Below are positions 1-10,220 of a stretch of 64,000 nt of DNA, piece by piece; position 1 is the first letter of the stretch, and every line of letters begins with the position of its first letter. This stretch comes from Pezicula radicicola (lineage: Eukaryota > Ascomycota > Leotiomycetes > Helotiales > Dermateaceae), in contig PDUO01000021.1 in NCBI GenBank assembly GCA_003008705.1, forward strand, positions 622,766 through 686,765. Reading direction: 5' to 3'. A program made the translations under genes and the position numbers. A model generated the notes under the pieces. That model was not told the DNA's origin. It ran no database searches and saw nothing but the letters and a program-made list of their open reading frames with translations.

Positions 1-485
1 GATAAGAATAAATGTTCCTTTTTGTATGATGTAATTACTTTTATCCTTTAAGCTTTACATTCCAAAATTGTATACCGCGAAAAGTTAGAGTGAGAGCTAG
101 AGAAGTAGTTCATGTTGAAAGTAGAAGTGGAGGGCGTTCTTCGTATTTTCTAGGTTTTTTATTTTTGGGGTAGTATGATTGGAGTGAAGTTGTGGAGTCT
201 GCTACTTAAATTACCTTTCTATTGAACTGATGGAAGATTCCTGGAATTGTTTACAAATATTGAGATTGGAACATGCTGTTTCTTAGGGATACAGACAATC
301 TCAATCAAAACACCAGAATGATTCGGAAAAAGTATGCGTGAGAAAGCATCATATTTCTACGTCAGATTCATATCGAGGTTACTTTTGTATGCTGCAGCCA
401 GCGTGCATGCGTGAAGTCATCGCAATCATAAAACCCAAAAACCCCTGCATAATAGAGTCATATGCTATGTACTATTTCTAAGAAT
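1..485. other. intergenic, no gene seen
   Basis: No reading frame with a recognisable product or splice pattern was found here. The stretch is downstream of the minus-strand DUF7721 gene and should contain its 3' UTR. Confidence 0.5.
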
Positions 486-1246
486 CTACAGGAACTTGGA
501 AGCCAGTCCCATAAGTCCGCTGCTGGATTGACCTTGCGACTTCATGTACCTATAATCATATGATTAGCCACAAATCCCCTTCAACAAGCTTCTATAAGGA
601 AGAAGGGAAAGCAGCTTACATCTTCAAAGCCATCTCACCAGCCTGTTGAATAGCTGATTCCTTGCTTGCACCAGATGCAACGTTGCCCTGAGAAGCCTGC
701 TCCTCGAAAAGCTTACTGGCCTGTGCCATTGCCATACCGATAAATGCGTTCTGGCTATTTCCCTGAGAAGAGTTTCCACTCTGCCCTCCGGTGAACATTT
801 TTAGAGCTTGCATGGCGGCAGCTTGTCCCATGGAGGATGACTGTGTTACATCATCGGTCAGTAAGGACATGAATTCTAGGAAGAGATCTACGAACCTCAG
901 CTGGTTGACTGCTTCCACCACCTCCAAAGAACTGCCGATGAGATTGGACAGCACCTATAGCACCTTAGCAACCAGACGACAAGTTCTGCTCGTGTAATAA
1001 AAACCTACTCTGCTCATCAAGGTGGCTTTGACCAATATTCTGCTTGTTCTGACCGAGCATACCCAGAACACTGGAGAAGATATTTGAATCGCCTGAGCTT
1101 CCAGAGTGCTCCTCTGCGTGTCGTTGGGCTCCGCTCAAATCCTCATCATCAGCTCCATATCCACCACCTCCTCCGTAGGGGTTGCCTTGTTGTGGACGGT
1201 TCTCGTGGTGACGAGTATCGTTGAATTCACCTCCTCCGTATGACAT
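486..1246 (-). CDS. DUF7721 ('beta-flanking') family protein, 4 exons
   Basis: Small fungal protein of unknown function, in the family often annotated as beta-flanking protein. I rebuilt four exons on the minus strand: 1246-1009, 954-896, 840-620 and 549-486. All introns are GT-AG and in frame. The N-terminus is glycine-rich with a YGGGGGYG stretch. A conserved middle part follows, with the segments GSSGDSNIF and GMLGQNKQNIG, then QSHRQFFGGGGSSQP. The conserved core reads AAAMQALKMFTGG and then NSQNAFIGMAMAQASKLF. The short last exon supplies the typical ending SSGLMGLASKFL. The last exon would be missed by a simple reading-frame scan, because the preceding exon meets a stop inside the intron. 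No signal peptide or membrane helix is seen. No function is known to me beyond the family name. Confidence 0.88.
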
Positions 1247-2367
1247 GATGCTGAAACCCAGAAATTAGCGGGGTCATTCACAAGCACAATCCAGCTACAG
1301 AGCTTTCTTAAGAGGTATAGCTGCTGAGATATTGTTGTACTTTTAAGTGGCAGAACTTACATTGATGATTGAAAATGAAGTTGAAGTTCAAGAGTTTGTT
1401 TTGTGTGATGTGAAGTTGGCTGTTGTTGTTGTAAAGTAGTAGGAGGGAGGATGGATTGAAGCTGCACTTGAGGGGCAGCTGAAGATGACGCGGAGTGGGG
1501 TTACTGCCGCTCGCGTATCGGGTGATCCCTACCAAGCTGAAATCCTGATGTGTTTTAGGTACAAATCATGTGATTCCAAGCGGTAAATTACTTGAATGTG
1601 AAGTCTGTCGAAATCTATTAATCAGTCAAAGAACTTGAAGTTTCTACTTTGTTGCACGACACCACTGGCAAAGTGTTTAGCGATGGCTGTATCACGCAAA
1701 GAACTATAAGCGAGCTTCATAAGGGGATATGTCACGTGCTGAATAAAAAGGGGGGCCTCAAAGACCTGGTCAGGTACTAGCGCCCTCCATGAAATTATGC
1801 ATCCCAAGATCCAGATTTTTTATCACGGAGTAATTATGGATTTCCTTTTGTCCAGGAGATAAGTTGTCTCCTTGGCAGTCAGCTATGGCTTTGAATTTTC
1901 ATAACTTCGCATCTAGTTGCTACAGTATCTGCCTGACCTATTTAAAAACATTGTCATTTTCTGCGTTCTTCTGAGGAAATGATGAGACAAATCTTGTCCT
2001 TCCAAGCCAACACTCCTAGTCCAAACACAGCAATGGTGATCTGGCATATCACAGCCAGTCACAATTCCATATCGCCTATGAAGAACCCAACCCCTTTTGT
2101 AACTGATCAGCGGCTTGTCCAGACTAGCGCTCACCAAAACATGCTATATGCTATCTTTGTGGCTTACCAGGCTTGCTAGTGCTTGTTTTGTAGCGCGTCC
2201 AACCTACGGTACTTCGCACCAATTTTTGCCGCAATGATATCTTTCCTTAATTAGCCTTGTCGATAGGAAGATAAAACATCCGGATTTCCGCTTGCTGCTA
2301 TATTTGTATATTTCTTCCACCTCGATGCTGTGTAGGCGTGTTGGAGAGGGTCAAGGACGTATCGACC
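1247..2367. other. intergenic, divergent promoters
   Basis: Shared upstream region of the minus-strand DUF7721 gene and the plus-strand rhodopsin-like gene. Short open frames on both strands (for example 1308-1535 and 1913-2137 minus) show no family features or splice signals, and I take them as chance frames. Confidence 0.5.
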
Positions 2368-3987
2368 ATGGGAGCTACTGAACATTTGATTGTCGAGTCT
2401 TGGATTTGGTATTCAGTGGCAATAGTAATCATCTTGATTCGACTGTAAGTCTTTCACTCAGTATCCCCGTAAAGTATAGGGGCTTTTCTGACCTGGTGTC
2501 AATGGCTTCAGCTGGAGTCGAGAACGTCGTTATGGACTTCGGGGTCTTAAAGGGGAAGACAAAGCCATGATTGTTGCGACGGTAAGAAGATTTGGTTTGG
2601 GTTTATAACTTCCTTTCAAGCATCTTATCTATCTCGAAAAGGAGCGATTGGAGAACCGTGCCCTTGTGGGTTTGCCTTGAGAGCTCATTCATCCAATCCA
2701 AGTCTGGTCATGAATTGGGGACAAATCCTTGAAAGCAAACTCCCACTGAACGAGCACTCAGTCTCTAAGAAAATGCTCAAAACAATAGCTTATGCGGTGT
2801 GGACCTGTAGGCATTCTATACTCTATTTGTAGCCACGAATATCATCACTGCGAAAGAGTTCAATGCGGGAACAGATTCCACTGCTGGTCTCAATGATTTG
2901 GCGGTGTCGGATGAGAAAGCCGCTTATATTCTGGGCAGCAAGTATGTTCTTGTTACTGAACAGGTAAATAGTCTTTCTTTGAGAACAAAAGGGTGGAACG
3001 TGTTATTGACATGAAGCTTCTTTTTAGGCGATGATAAACACATTATATACTTTAAAAGCTTGTATGCTAGTCATATTCTGGAGACTCACGTATGTCAAAC
3101 TACACTACCAGATACAAAAGGCTTGATAACTGTCTGTATTAACATTCATAGGCCTGGACACCGAGGCCAGGTCGTAGTCAAGGTACTCAGTTGCTACGTC
3201 CTATTAGGATGGATTGTAAATCAACTGGGTTTCTTCCTACTTACCTGCCAACCCTTCAGCGGTAACTGGGCTTCGCCACCACCGAACGGTAATTCAATTC
3301 ATATCCCTCATCGTCTCCAGCTGAAATCTCGAGACTAATCGACTACAGATGAATGTATATCATGGGGCCACTATGCGGTTGTTCAAGGAGTATTCAATAT
3401 ATCAAGCGATTTAGCACTTCTAATATTTCCCATCCCTCTCTTCTTACGAACATCATATCCACCCAAGCAAAAACTTTACTTGTGCGCAATATTCTCCCTG
3501 GGTGCTTTCGTTGTAAGTTTCATCAAACTTGTGCTCTCAAATTGACATACTAAAAGAAGATGTAGATCGCATGCGCAATCGTGAACAAAATTAACATCAA
3601 CGACACCGACTGGCAATTCTGGAACCTCCGAGAAGCAAGTACGGCAGTAAGGACTCCTCCAGACATCTTCATCATCTCTTAGTCTATTCGAGCTAGCTGA
3701 CTCTCACACAGATATACGTATCAAATATCCCCGTGCTAGTCCCTCTAATTCGATCTTTCATCGTCACGAAATGGAGATTGCCAACCAGAGATAAGCAATA
3801 TGAATCTACCAATATCCAAGAAGTATCAGTTTCAGCATCGAGATCTACCGAAATTGAAGATATGGGTTCTTCGACTAAGGAACTGGCAACTCTTATAATG
3901 ATTGAAGATGTAGCTGTCAAGCATGATATTCATCCTTTGGTTTCGATAATGCCAGAACCACCGAAGAAGGCTGTGCCTGATTCATAG
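2368..3987 (+). CDS. Rhodopsin-domain integral membrane protein (PTH11/SAT4-like), 8 exons
   Basis: Seven-helix fungal membrane protein of the large 'fungal rhodopsin domain' family, which includes PTH11-like receptors; ligand unknown. Exons: 2368-2444, 2512-2581, 2811-2963, 3028-3089, 3152-3288, 3349-3512, 3566-3646 and 3712-3987. All have GT-AG introns and the sum is 1020 nt, giving 339 aa. Visible features: first helix WYSVAIVIILIRL; a loop containing YGLRGLKGEDK before the second helix; KACMLVIFWRLT at the third helix; a fourth helix with VLLGWIVNQLGFFLLTCQPFSGNW; then the family hallmark DECISWGHYAVVQGVFNISSD, here split by an intron, followed by LALLIFPIPLF; and a last helix near SNIPVLVPLIR. 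The cytoplasmic tail is short and acidic. No CFEM domain precedes the helices, so this is not the CFEM-bearing subclass. Intron 2 (229 nt) is long compared with its neighbours. The family is confident; a role as a receptor is inference. Confidence 0.9.
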
Positions 3988-4132
3988 TAACTAGAATCGA
4001 ATAATTTTATAGCTTTGTAGATGTGATTGCATCTGAGTACTTCTCTTATCTACATTTCTTGATGATTTTCGCGAGACGCATCCCTTCCTGTTGAGCACTA
4101 AGAAAAAGGAGGATGCAGTTTATTCCCTCTTT

Positions 4133-5578
4133 TTATGTCTCGTCGTCTGCGTGTGTTTGATGTTCTCGTGGTGTGTGGTCCGTTATGGCATTGGTGGTTG
4201 GTACACGAGGCCTTTGTAATTGATAGGCGGTAAACTCGTGGCGCTCCGGTGTTGACATCCATTTCTCAAGTGGTGTTGGGCTGTCGACAGCGCTAGGAAT
4301 GGTGGCAGTCGTGGGATAAATGCTTGGGGGTGGTGTTGCTGAGTAAGTGTCAAAACCAGCTTTTACTGAGCCATTTTGAGTTTGAAGTGATGAGTTTGTC
4401 TTGCCGGAAGAGGGGCCTTCGTGGACAGTGCTTTTAGGTACAATGGTGTGCTCGTAGGGATCTGAGAAATATGTCGCTGGTGATTCATACTCTTCGTAAG
4501 ATGTTTCTTCGAGGGCGAGCACTCGCGGATACTTTTTTTTTTCAGTCTCGCTGCTGTCAGGCTCAAAGTCCTTAGTAGGATGGTACATAATGGAGCCAGG
4601 ATTGGGCCAACTGATGCGTGCTTGTACAGTATCGGGATCCCAATAACCAATATTAGTTAGAGCATCTCTGACTTTCTGTCTTGTTTGTTCTTGGCTTGAG
4701 CTGCTTCTAGGCTCCGACTGGAAAGCTTTGTCTCCCCCCGGTTCCATGTTTAGAATATTTCCATGGCTTATGCCTCTAGAATCTCTTATAACATCCTTTG
4801 ACACAACCATTCCTGGGATAGAATTGAGGATCCTTTTTGGGTTTTTGATTAGCGGTTCTTTATTACTAGTTGTTCCTGATTGATTTGCTAGTGGTGCCTG
4901 AGAGGTTTGCCCATCTCCAGAACAATGAGCTGTATGAAATGAGGAAGCTTCCCATGGGAATGATTGGCTGCATTTGCTACAGTGTAACTCGGAATCTGAT
5001 GTATGTCCTCCTTCTCCGGATCCTGATAATCTAGGTTCCTCGCCTTCTTCCAGACCTCTCTGCTGTGGCTGGTTGACGACAGAGGCAGCGATCAGTTGTC
5101 GAATGCGAGCATATTTGCCTGCATGTTTCCCCCCACCTGAATGTATTGACAGAGACATCTGGATTGTTGATTGCATTTCTACCAAAGCCTTAATATTCGA
5201 GACGATTTTGCAATACTCTGGTTGAAGAGTGTGATTATCAACCACTTCGATCCGAGTTTCATTCCCATCAATCTCGCTAATGCCGGAGCTCATAGCACGA
5301 AGACATCCACGCAGCCGAGTGATTTTGAACGAAATAGCATCGCAAATGTCATTATCTGATAGTTTTCCAGTGGTTTCAGTAGTATTAGAGGTCGATAATC
5401 CACACTCATGCACCCAAATGTATAGGCGAAGCCGCTGCTCATTCAAGCGTTTTGCAACCGACCTAAGCCGAGTATTGATATCTTGGGATCGCCTTTCAGA
5501 TATGCGATAAGTGTCGCCAATACAGAGATTGAATGCGTCTAGGCACATGCGGCATTGCTCTTCTAGGCTCGCGGACAT
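4133..5578 (-). CDS. Hypothetical protein, 481 aa, with degenerate C2H2-like motif
   Basis: Single-exon protein that I do not recognise. The N-terminal 150 residues are predicted mostly helical, with a cluster of cysteines (CRMCLDAFNLC). Around residues 200-220 there is a CxxC then HxxHC arrangement (HCSKCSQSF ... FHTAHC) that resembles a C2H2 finger with unusual spacing. The C-terminal half is low-complexity, rich in Ser, Pro, Thr and Glu, with acidic patches. That layout fits a regulatory protein better than an enzyme. It starts at the only good ATG of the frame and is divergently transcribed from the HeLo-like gene at 5984, with about 400 bp between the two ATGs. No signal peptide or membrane segment. 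A role as a transcription factor, or as the partner of the neighbouring gene, is speculation. Confidence 0.65.
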   Translation of the reverse strand: MSASLEEQCRMCLDAFNLCIGDTYRISERRSQDINTRLRSVAKRLNEQRLRLYIWVHECGLSTSNTTETTGKLSDNDICDAISFKITRLRGCLRAMSSGISEIDGNETRIEVVDNHTLQPEYCKIVSNIKALVEMQSTIQMSLSIHSGGGKHAGKYARIRQLIAASVVNQPQQRGLEEGEEPRLSGSGEGGHTSDSELHCSKCSQSFPWEASSFHTAHCSGDGQTSQAPLANQSGTTSNKEPLIKNPKRILNSIPGMVVSKDVIRDSRGISHGNILNMEPGGDKAFQSEPRSSSSQEQTRQKVRDALTNIGYWDPDTVQARISWPNPGSIMYHPTKDFEPDSSETEKKKYPRVLALEETSYEEYESPATYFSDPYEHTIVPKSTVHEGPSSGKTNSSLQTQNGSVKAGFDTYSATPPPSIYPTTATIPSAVDSPTPLEKWMSTPERHEFTAYQLQRPRVPTTNAITDHTPREHQTHADDET

Positions 5579-5983
5579 GCTGTGCTACAGTGAAAGGCTG
5601 GCTGATCGGAACCTCGGTCATCAAGATTGCTTGCCGGTCCTCAACTCTCGGTATCGTGGTCATTTGGTCAGGCTCCTCGGGCAATTGTCAAGATGCTTCA
5701 TCTTATGACAGGTCTAAGGATGTGCTGATTTGGAGACAATTCGACGAAAGTTCGAGTTGGGAGAGAGGGATCTCGCCAAGTCCAGACAGCCATGCATGCA
5801 GTTGGACTAGGTCACAAGGATTTTCAGCCGCGCCATTTCGAGCAGCGCTGTAAGCGCCCAGCCTCGTGGATCTTGAAATTCTTTGCTAAGCATCAACTGT
5901 GTACTGTAGTATTGTGATTGCTTTTCGGACGTATTTCTCTATCAAGACCACTACCAAGTCTAGTTCACGTCGATCCAATAACT
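5579..5983. promoter_or_regulatory. Shared bidirectional promoter region
   Basis: About 405 bp separate the start codons of the 481 aa gene (minus) and the 575 aa gene (plus). Both genes must use this stretch for initiation. No specific operator was identified. Chance open frames overlap it. Confidence 0.55.
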
Positions 5984-7711
5984 ATGGTAGTAACTGCAGC
6001 GCTAGTGATAGGAGCGGTCTCAGGAACGATATCGACTATTAATACATTGAAAAGTTGGTTGACTGAGCTGCGTCAACTCCTTCATGACTGTGGAGAAGCT
6101 GAAGACAATGTCCAGGACTTACGTGTGGAAATGGGCCTTCGTAATGCGGAGTTGAGAACATGGGCTGAATACTGGGGTATACAAGAGCAAGTGACACTGA
6201 GGTACCTGGCCGGACTTTGGGGAGAAGGGAACTTGGAGGCCATCCTCGAAGATTTGACTAGTATCCGTACCCTCTTTGAGAAAGTCAGAGATACACTTCA
6301 TCCATTTCTACTCAAGTCACAATCTGAGAAGATTTCATCTAGTGAAATATCTCGACCGGATCCTGGCCGTTTCCGGAAGCACAAACCTCAATCAAGATTC
6401 CTCGGTTCGAGCTCAAAGGCGAACAAGAAGAACTCCCAAAAAGACCTCTCCATCCGACAGACTCTGGACTTTGCAATCTCAAAAGCACCAGAAATATCGA
6501 AAACCCTGTCGAAGCTAGGCGAGCGAATTCGTGAGCTGCACAGCATCACAACGACGTTCTTTACGACAAAGTGGAAACTTGATAAAGTCGACCTAGAGTC
6601 TGCAAGGACTGTTGACTTCCTCAGGCTAGTATTCCAAACCAGAATAGCCTCAAGGTCACTTTACAAGGCTTGCAATACCATGAGTAAGGATGCTTGTGGT
6701 TCATTACCAGGCCAATCGCTAGATTATGTCTATCTTGAACTGGACATGACACCTTCAGCAGATACGTTGGACACCGAGAAAGCGGCACTCAGAGTGTCCC
6801 TGGATTTGAAGTATTGGTTTCTTATTGCCTGGCCATTCTGGCCAAGAAAGTCTCCCCTTCAGCTGTCCATATATGGCCCCCTGCCATCCGACAACTCAAA
6901 GATGCACACAAAGCGTAAGCTTCAACATGAAGGGTTTTTCGACGCATGTAAAGCTTCTGTACAACTAGAAACAGCCCTTCAAAATTCCAAACCTGACGAT
7001 GACGGCAACCAGTGGATTGCTTGCGATGATATACCTGAAGATGTTATAATCAAGTGCCGCCCCGAAATGGAATTTAAAGCAACAGCTACACTTGGCGACA
7101 ATAGAATTCTAGGACGGAATTACGAAGATGTTAATGTATTGATCCGAATTGACGATGCAAACTTGAGCGATAATACCCTCCGGGAAAGGATTGAGCTTGC
7201 CTTCAAAATTGCAGAATGCGGGCTTCTGTTAACTGGGACGTCGTGGTTCTCCGAACTCCCTCCAAGTTACATATCACGAATCATGACTCCCAAAGAACAG
7301 ATCAGTACTCGACGCTACGTCCTTGAGACGGAGGTTTCAAGAAAGTCACTCTCGGATACCGATCATCAGACCATTTCACAGCAGATTTACGAGATCGGAA
7401 TTCTGCTTGTGGAAATCGGAACGGGTTATATTGTGACGGGATTTGAGAAGGCTCCTGGGAGTACGCGTCAATACAACTATCAAATGAAGTGTCTAACTCA
7501 AAACCTTCAAGAGGCTTGGACCGAATCCCGGATTTTCAATGAACTTACCACATCTATCTCAGAAGGCTACTCAGACGCCACTAGATTCTGTCTGTCCTTA
7601 CCTAGGACTGCGGCTCATTGGAAGAAAATCAGATCTTGTTCTAATGCTGAGAATGAGGATCTTTATCATGAGATCTTGAAGGAGTATTATTCTGAGGTTT
7701 ATGAACCGTAA
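5984..7711 (+). CDS. HeLo-like N-terminus / DUF7580-like C-terminus protein, about 575 aa
   Basis: Intronless protein. I prefer the ATG at 5984 because it places the hydrophobic helix VVTAALVIGAVSGTISTI at the extreme N-terminus, as in fungal HeLo-like and related helical domains; an in-frame ATG at 5918 would give 597 aa. Residues 1-110 are helical with WAEYWGIQEQ and LWGEGNLEAILEDLTSI, the pattern seen in HeLo-type N-terminal domains. A basic, Ser-rich linker follows. The C-terminal third (RERIELAFKIAECGLLLTGTSW, then IYEIGILLVEIGTG, then a terminal helical piece) looks like the C-lobe-like DUF7580 region found in fungal incompatibility-type proteins. No HRD or DFG kinase motif is present, so catalysis is not expected. 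HeLo domains in fungi are known as membrane-acting cell-death or regulatory modules; applying that here is inference. The neighbouring decayed genes suggest a fast-evolving locus. Confidence 0.72.
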   Translation: MVVTAALVIGAVSGTISTINTLKSWLTELRQLLHDCGEAEDNVQDLRVEMGLRNAELRTWAEYWGIQEQVTLRYLAGLWGEGNLEAILEDLTSIRTLFEKVRDTLHPFLLKSQSEKISSSEISRPDPGRFRKHKPQSRFLGSSSKANKKNSQKDLSIRQTLDFAISKAPEISKTLSKLGERIRELHSITTTFFTTKWKLDKVDLESARTVDFLRLVFQTRIASRSLYKACNTMSKDACGSLPGQSLDYVYLELDMTPSADTLDTEKAALRVSLDLKYWFLIAWPFWPRKSPLQLSIYGPLPSDNSKMHTKRKLQHEGFFDACKASVQLETALQNSKPDDDGNQWIACDDIPEDVIIKCRPEMEFKATATLGDNRILGRNYEDVNVLIRIDDANLSDNTLRERIELAFKIAECGLLLTGTSWFSELPPSYISRIMTPKEQISTRRYVLETEVSRKSLSDTDHQTISQQIYEIGILLVEIGTGYIVTGFEKAPGSTRQYNYQMKCLTQNLQEAWTESRIFNELTTSISEGYSDATRFCLSLPRTAAHWKKIRSCSNAENEDLYHEILKEYYSEVYEP

Positions 7712-8280
7712 GGCTTCGCACATATAGACACAGTCTATAATGACGTCCGCTAAGCTAATGACGAATAGATTGCGTACGCTCTACATGAGAGATCTGCATT
7801 TTAGTCAACCTCCTAGACGCATGTAGTTCTAGAAGAATGTCAAGTCACATCGAATACAAGAACATGAAACTAGATACTTGGCACTGTACGAATTGCTTTG
7901 TAAGAGATCAGTTTATAAAGACAATATTGATAGATAGATTAAGTGAGTTACTTAAATTAAAAGTCGCTATTTAAACCATGAACTTCAAAGATATAGAAGA
8001 GAGTAAATGAAAACAAATAATTCATTCTCAGCTAAGAGTTTCACTCGTGCTCTTAGTTTGCTATCGAGCTAGGGAGGTCCTTGTACAATATCGATTCCCT
8101 TTAGGTTATTAACAAGTCTTTTAGAAACCTATCGTCCACATATCCTATCAAGTAAGGCTGAAATATCCCGACACTCCCAAATCAGATCCTTCATCTAATT
8201 CTCTACCTCCAGCTAAAATAATCTAACATATTAGTCGAAAAAGCAACACGAATTTCTTAACACTAGACCTTTAAACCGTA
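7712..8280. other. intergenic with MITE fragment
   Basis: No gene seen. The middle part (about 7883-7958) matches one end of the MITE at 61710. A TA-rich tract follows, leading into the methyltransferase relic. Confidence 0.5.
7883..7958 (+). repeat. Truncated copy of the 61.7 kb MITE family
   Basis: The segment begins with actgtacgaattgctttgta and continues to aagtgagttacttaaatt. It parallels the left arm and core of the element at 61710 in sequence (only a few mismatches) and in spacing: about 53 nt from the arm start to the core motif here, 54 nt there. No matching right inverted repeat was found, so the copy is truncated or decayed. Confidence 0.6.
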
Positions 8281-9218
8281 AACGAATCCAAAGACGTCCC
8301 CTGGTTCCTTAAAACAATCAACTCACGCCTCGTGACCCCAACCCTAACAAACCTTCTCAAGAACTACAGCTCTATCCCCATAGATCAACAAGAAGAACAC
8401 CTCTATAAAGCAGTACGAACATACACCTCGTCAACCATCTCATCTAAAGAAAGCTACCTAACTTTTACCCCTTTTGCACTCGGCTAATAACTTCCCTCCT
8501 TGCTTTAGCGAGATCTTGCCTGGGACGTATTTCCATTTCCACGCATTGGACTCTGGTGGTGGCTCGTGTTGGGATTATCCACCAATCCATATTATCCTAC
8601 TCTACTATCATACCTCAAAGAACCAGCTTCCTCATCCCCGAAAAAGTTCCTCGATCTCGGAACTTGCCTCGGTCAAGATTTAAGGAAACTTGCATATGAT
8701 GGAGTCGCCGTAGAGTCTTGATATGGCTCTGATATATTCCCTGCATATGAAGGAGTCGGCCATACCCTTTTCGTGATGCAGATGGATTTAAAGATCGATT
8801 CATAGAGGGTAATATCTTTGATGTATCTGATCAAAATCCCTTGATGAACACAGCTGGGACGTGGGACACAATTAACATCAGTATGTTTCTCCATCAATTC
8901 TCCTGAGACGAACAAATCATCACCTGTAAACAAATTCTAAATCTATTATCGTCAAAATCAGGAAGTTTTATTATTGGAGCACAATCAGCAAATACGGAAT
9001 CAGATGATGAAATTTTGAAGGCTCCGTTTTTTATGGATGGGTTTGAGAAGAGGGTTTTTAGACATAGTAAGGAGAGTTTTAAGAGGATGTGGAGGGAGGT
9101 TGCTAGGAGTGAAGGCGTTGATTTTGATATTTGGGCTGAGTACCGGGCTAGGACGGAGTTAGGAAGTATGGAGGATGAGAGGAGGCATACTAAGAAGACT
9201 GCTTTTTTTTTTTGTTAA
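8281..9218 (+). pseudogene. Decayed SAM-dependent methyltransferase (AusD/Trt5-like)
   Basis: Conceptual translation shows a class I methyltransferase of the kind found in fungal meroterpenoid clusters. An N-terminal part contains WFLKTINSRL. A GT-AG intron (8413-8508) follows, then RDLAWDVFPFPRIG, the SAM-binding motif KFLDLGTCLGQDLRKLA, the segment YGSDIFPAYEGVGHTLF, and the C-terminal KAPFFMDGFEKRVFRHSKESF. The frame is broken at least three times: TGA at 8719-8721, a one-base loss near 8772 after HTLF, and TGA at 8904-8906 where the family has Trp (FSW). No convincing start codon is visible upstream of 8281, where a TAA lies in frame. No polyketide synthase or other cluster enzyme lies nearby. 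The gene is therefore an isolated relic, probably of a lost biosynthetic cluster or a solitary transferred copy. Confidence 0.82.
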
Positions 9219-9495
9219 AGAGGTTGGTTCGCAGCGGTGACTCCTTTTCTTGATTAAGCATCTGTAGCGAGGACATTAGAAAATAGAAGTCGTAAACATG
9301 CTTTGCTATGCAAAGGCCAACGCCGCTCACCTGATAAACTTTGCTCCTAGAGAGGGACAGTTATGTAATCCCCTCCTTCGCGCAGACTATACACAGCTCA
9401 TCTCGCCGAAAAGAAAAAAGAAATTGGGACACTAAACAAGCCACACTCTTTCGCTCCTGTTACCGCAGCATGATGCAAAGATAAAGAAATAGTAC

Positions 9496-9793
9496 TTGAA
9501 ACACCAGAAAAGTCTCTGCCTTGACAAGGTGACAGTAAAGTGCGGATCTTTGAATTCTAGGGACCGTCAAATTGAGAAATTTAACTATTGGCATGACCAA
9601 CTAGTCATTTTGAAGCAGGCTTTCGATGATACGGAACCGGATACCGTACCACAATGGCGGAGAGATCGAAGGAAACGTGTTCAATGGTACACTTTCTGGG
9701 TCGCTATTATCGTACTTGCTTTCACCGTTTTTTTTTGGCGTCATCCAGTCGATTGAAGGAGGACTACAGGTTTGGAAGGCATATCATCCCTGA
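9496..9793 (+). pseudogene. C-terminal fragment of a membrane-anchored fungal protein family
   Basis: The frame reads IEKFNYWHDQLVILKQAFDD, an RRDRRKRVQWYTFWVAIIVL membrane segment, and then, after a one-base slip in a run of nine T at 9728-9736, GVIQSIEGGLQVWKAYHP and a stop at 9791-9793. This is the typical tail of a family of leotiomycete proteins (basic RR patch, one hydrophobic helix, then a short IEG...QV.KA tail). The N-terminal body is absent, so this is a broken remnant. The slip lies in a homopolymer, so a sequencing error could explain that one lesion but not the missing N-terminus. The family recognition is from memory and is moderate. Confidence 0.5.
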
Positions 9794-10220
9794 TGCTGTT
9801 GCGGAACGAAGACGGAGATTGGATAATGTATACGGAATGGTAAAGATATGTGACATCCCGTTTTTTTAAGAACAACTTGAACCATGATACTTTGTCCTGT
9901 ATCCTTCAACAAGATAAGTGTCACGGAATTGCCCCCTCGAACTGGTCTTGGTCTCGCGAATCTTTGAACTGCGAAGTCTTTTCCTAATAAAGAGACGAAG
10001 ACGCCTCAGACGCTAACAGAAACCTTAAACTAACTTCACCAAAACCAGCGCCAAGTAATGCGCCTAATATAGGGGTGTTGTATCACGTGGACCTCCTGAT
10101 ATCCACCCTCTGTTAAGCGACATCCGCACATCATGCCACTTCAAAAGTCTTTCAAACAAGCCCTTCAAACCCTCCCAAAACACCACCAAAACTAAGAAAT
10201 TTACTATTTCGAAGCTCGAG
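9794..10220. other. upstream region of OLA1
   Basis: No gene seen. It should contain the promoter and 5' UTR of the OLA1 gene. Confidence 0.45.
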
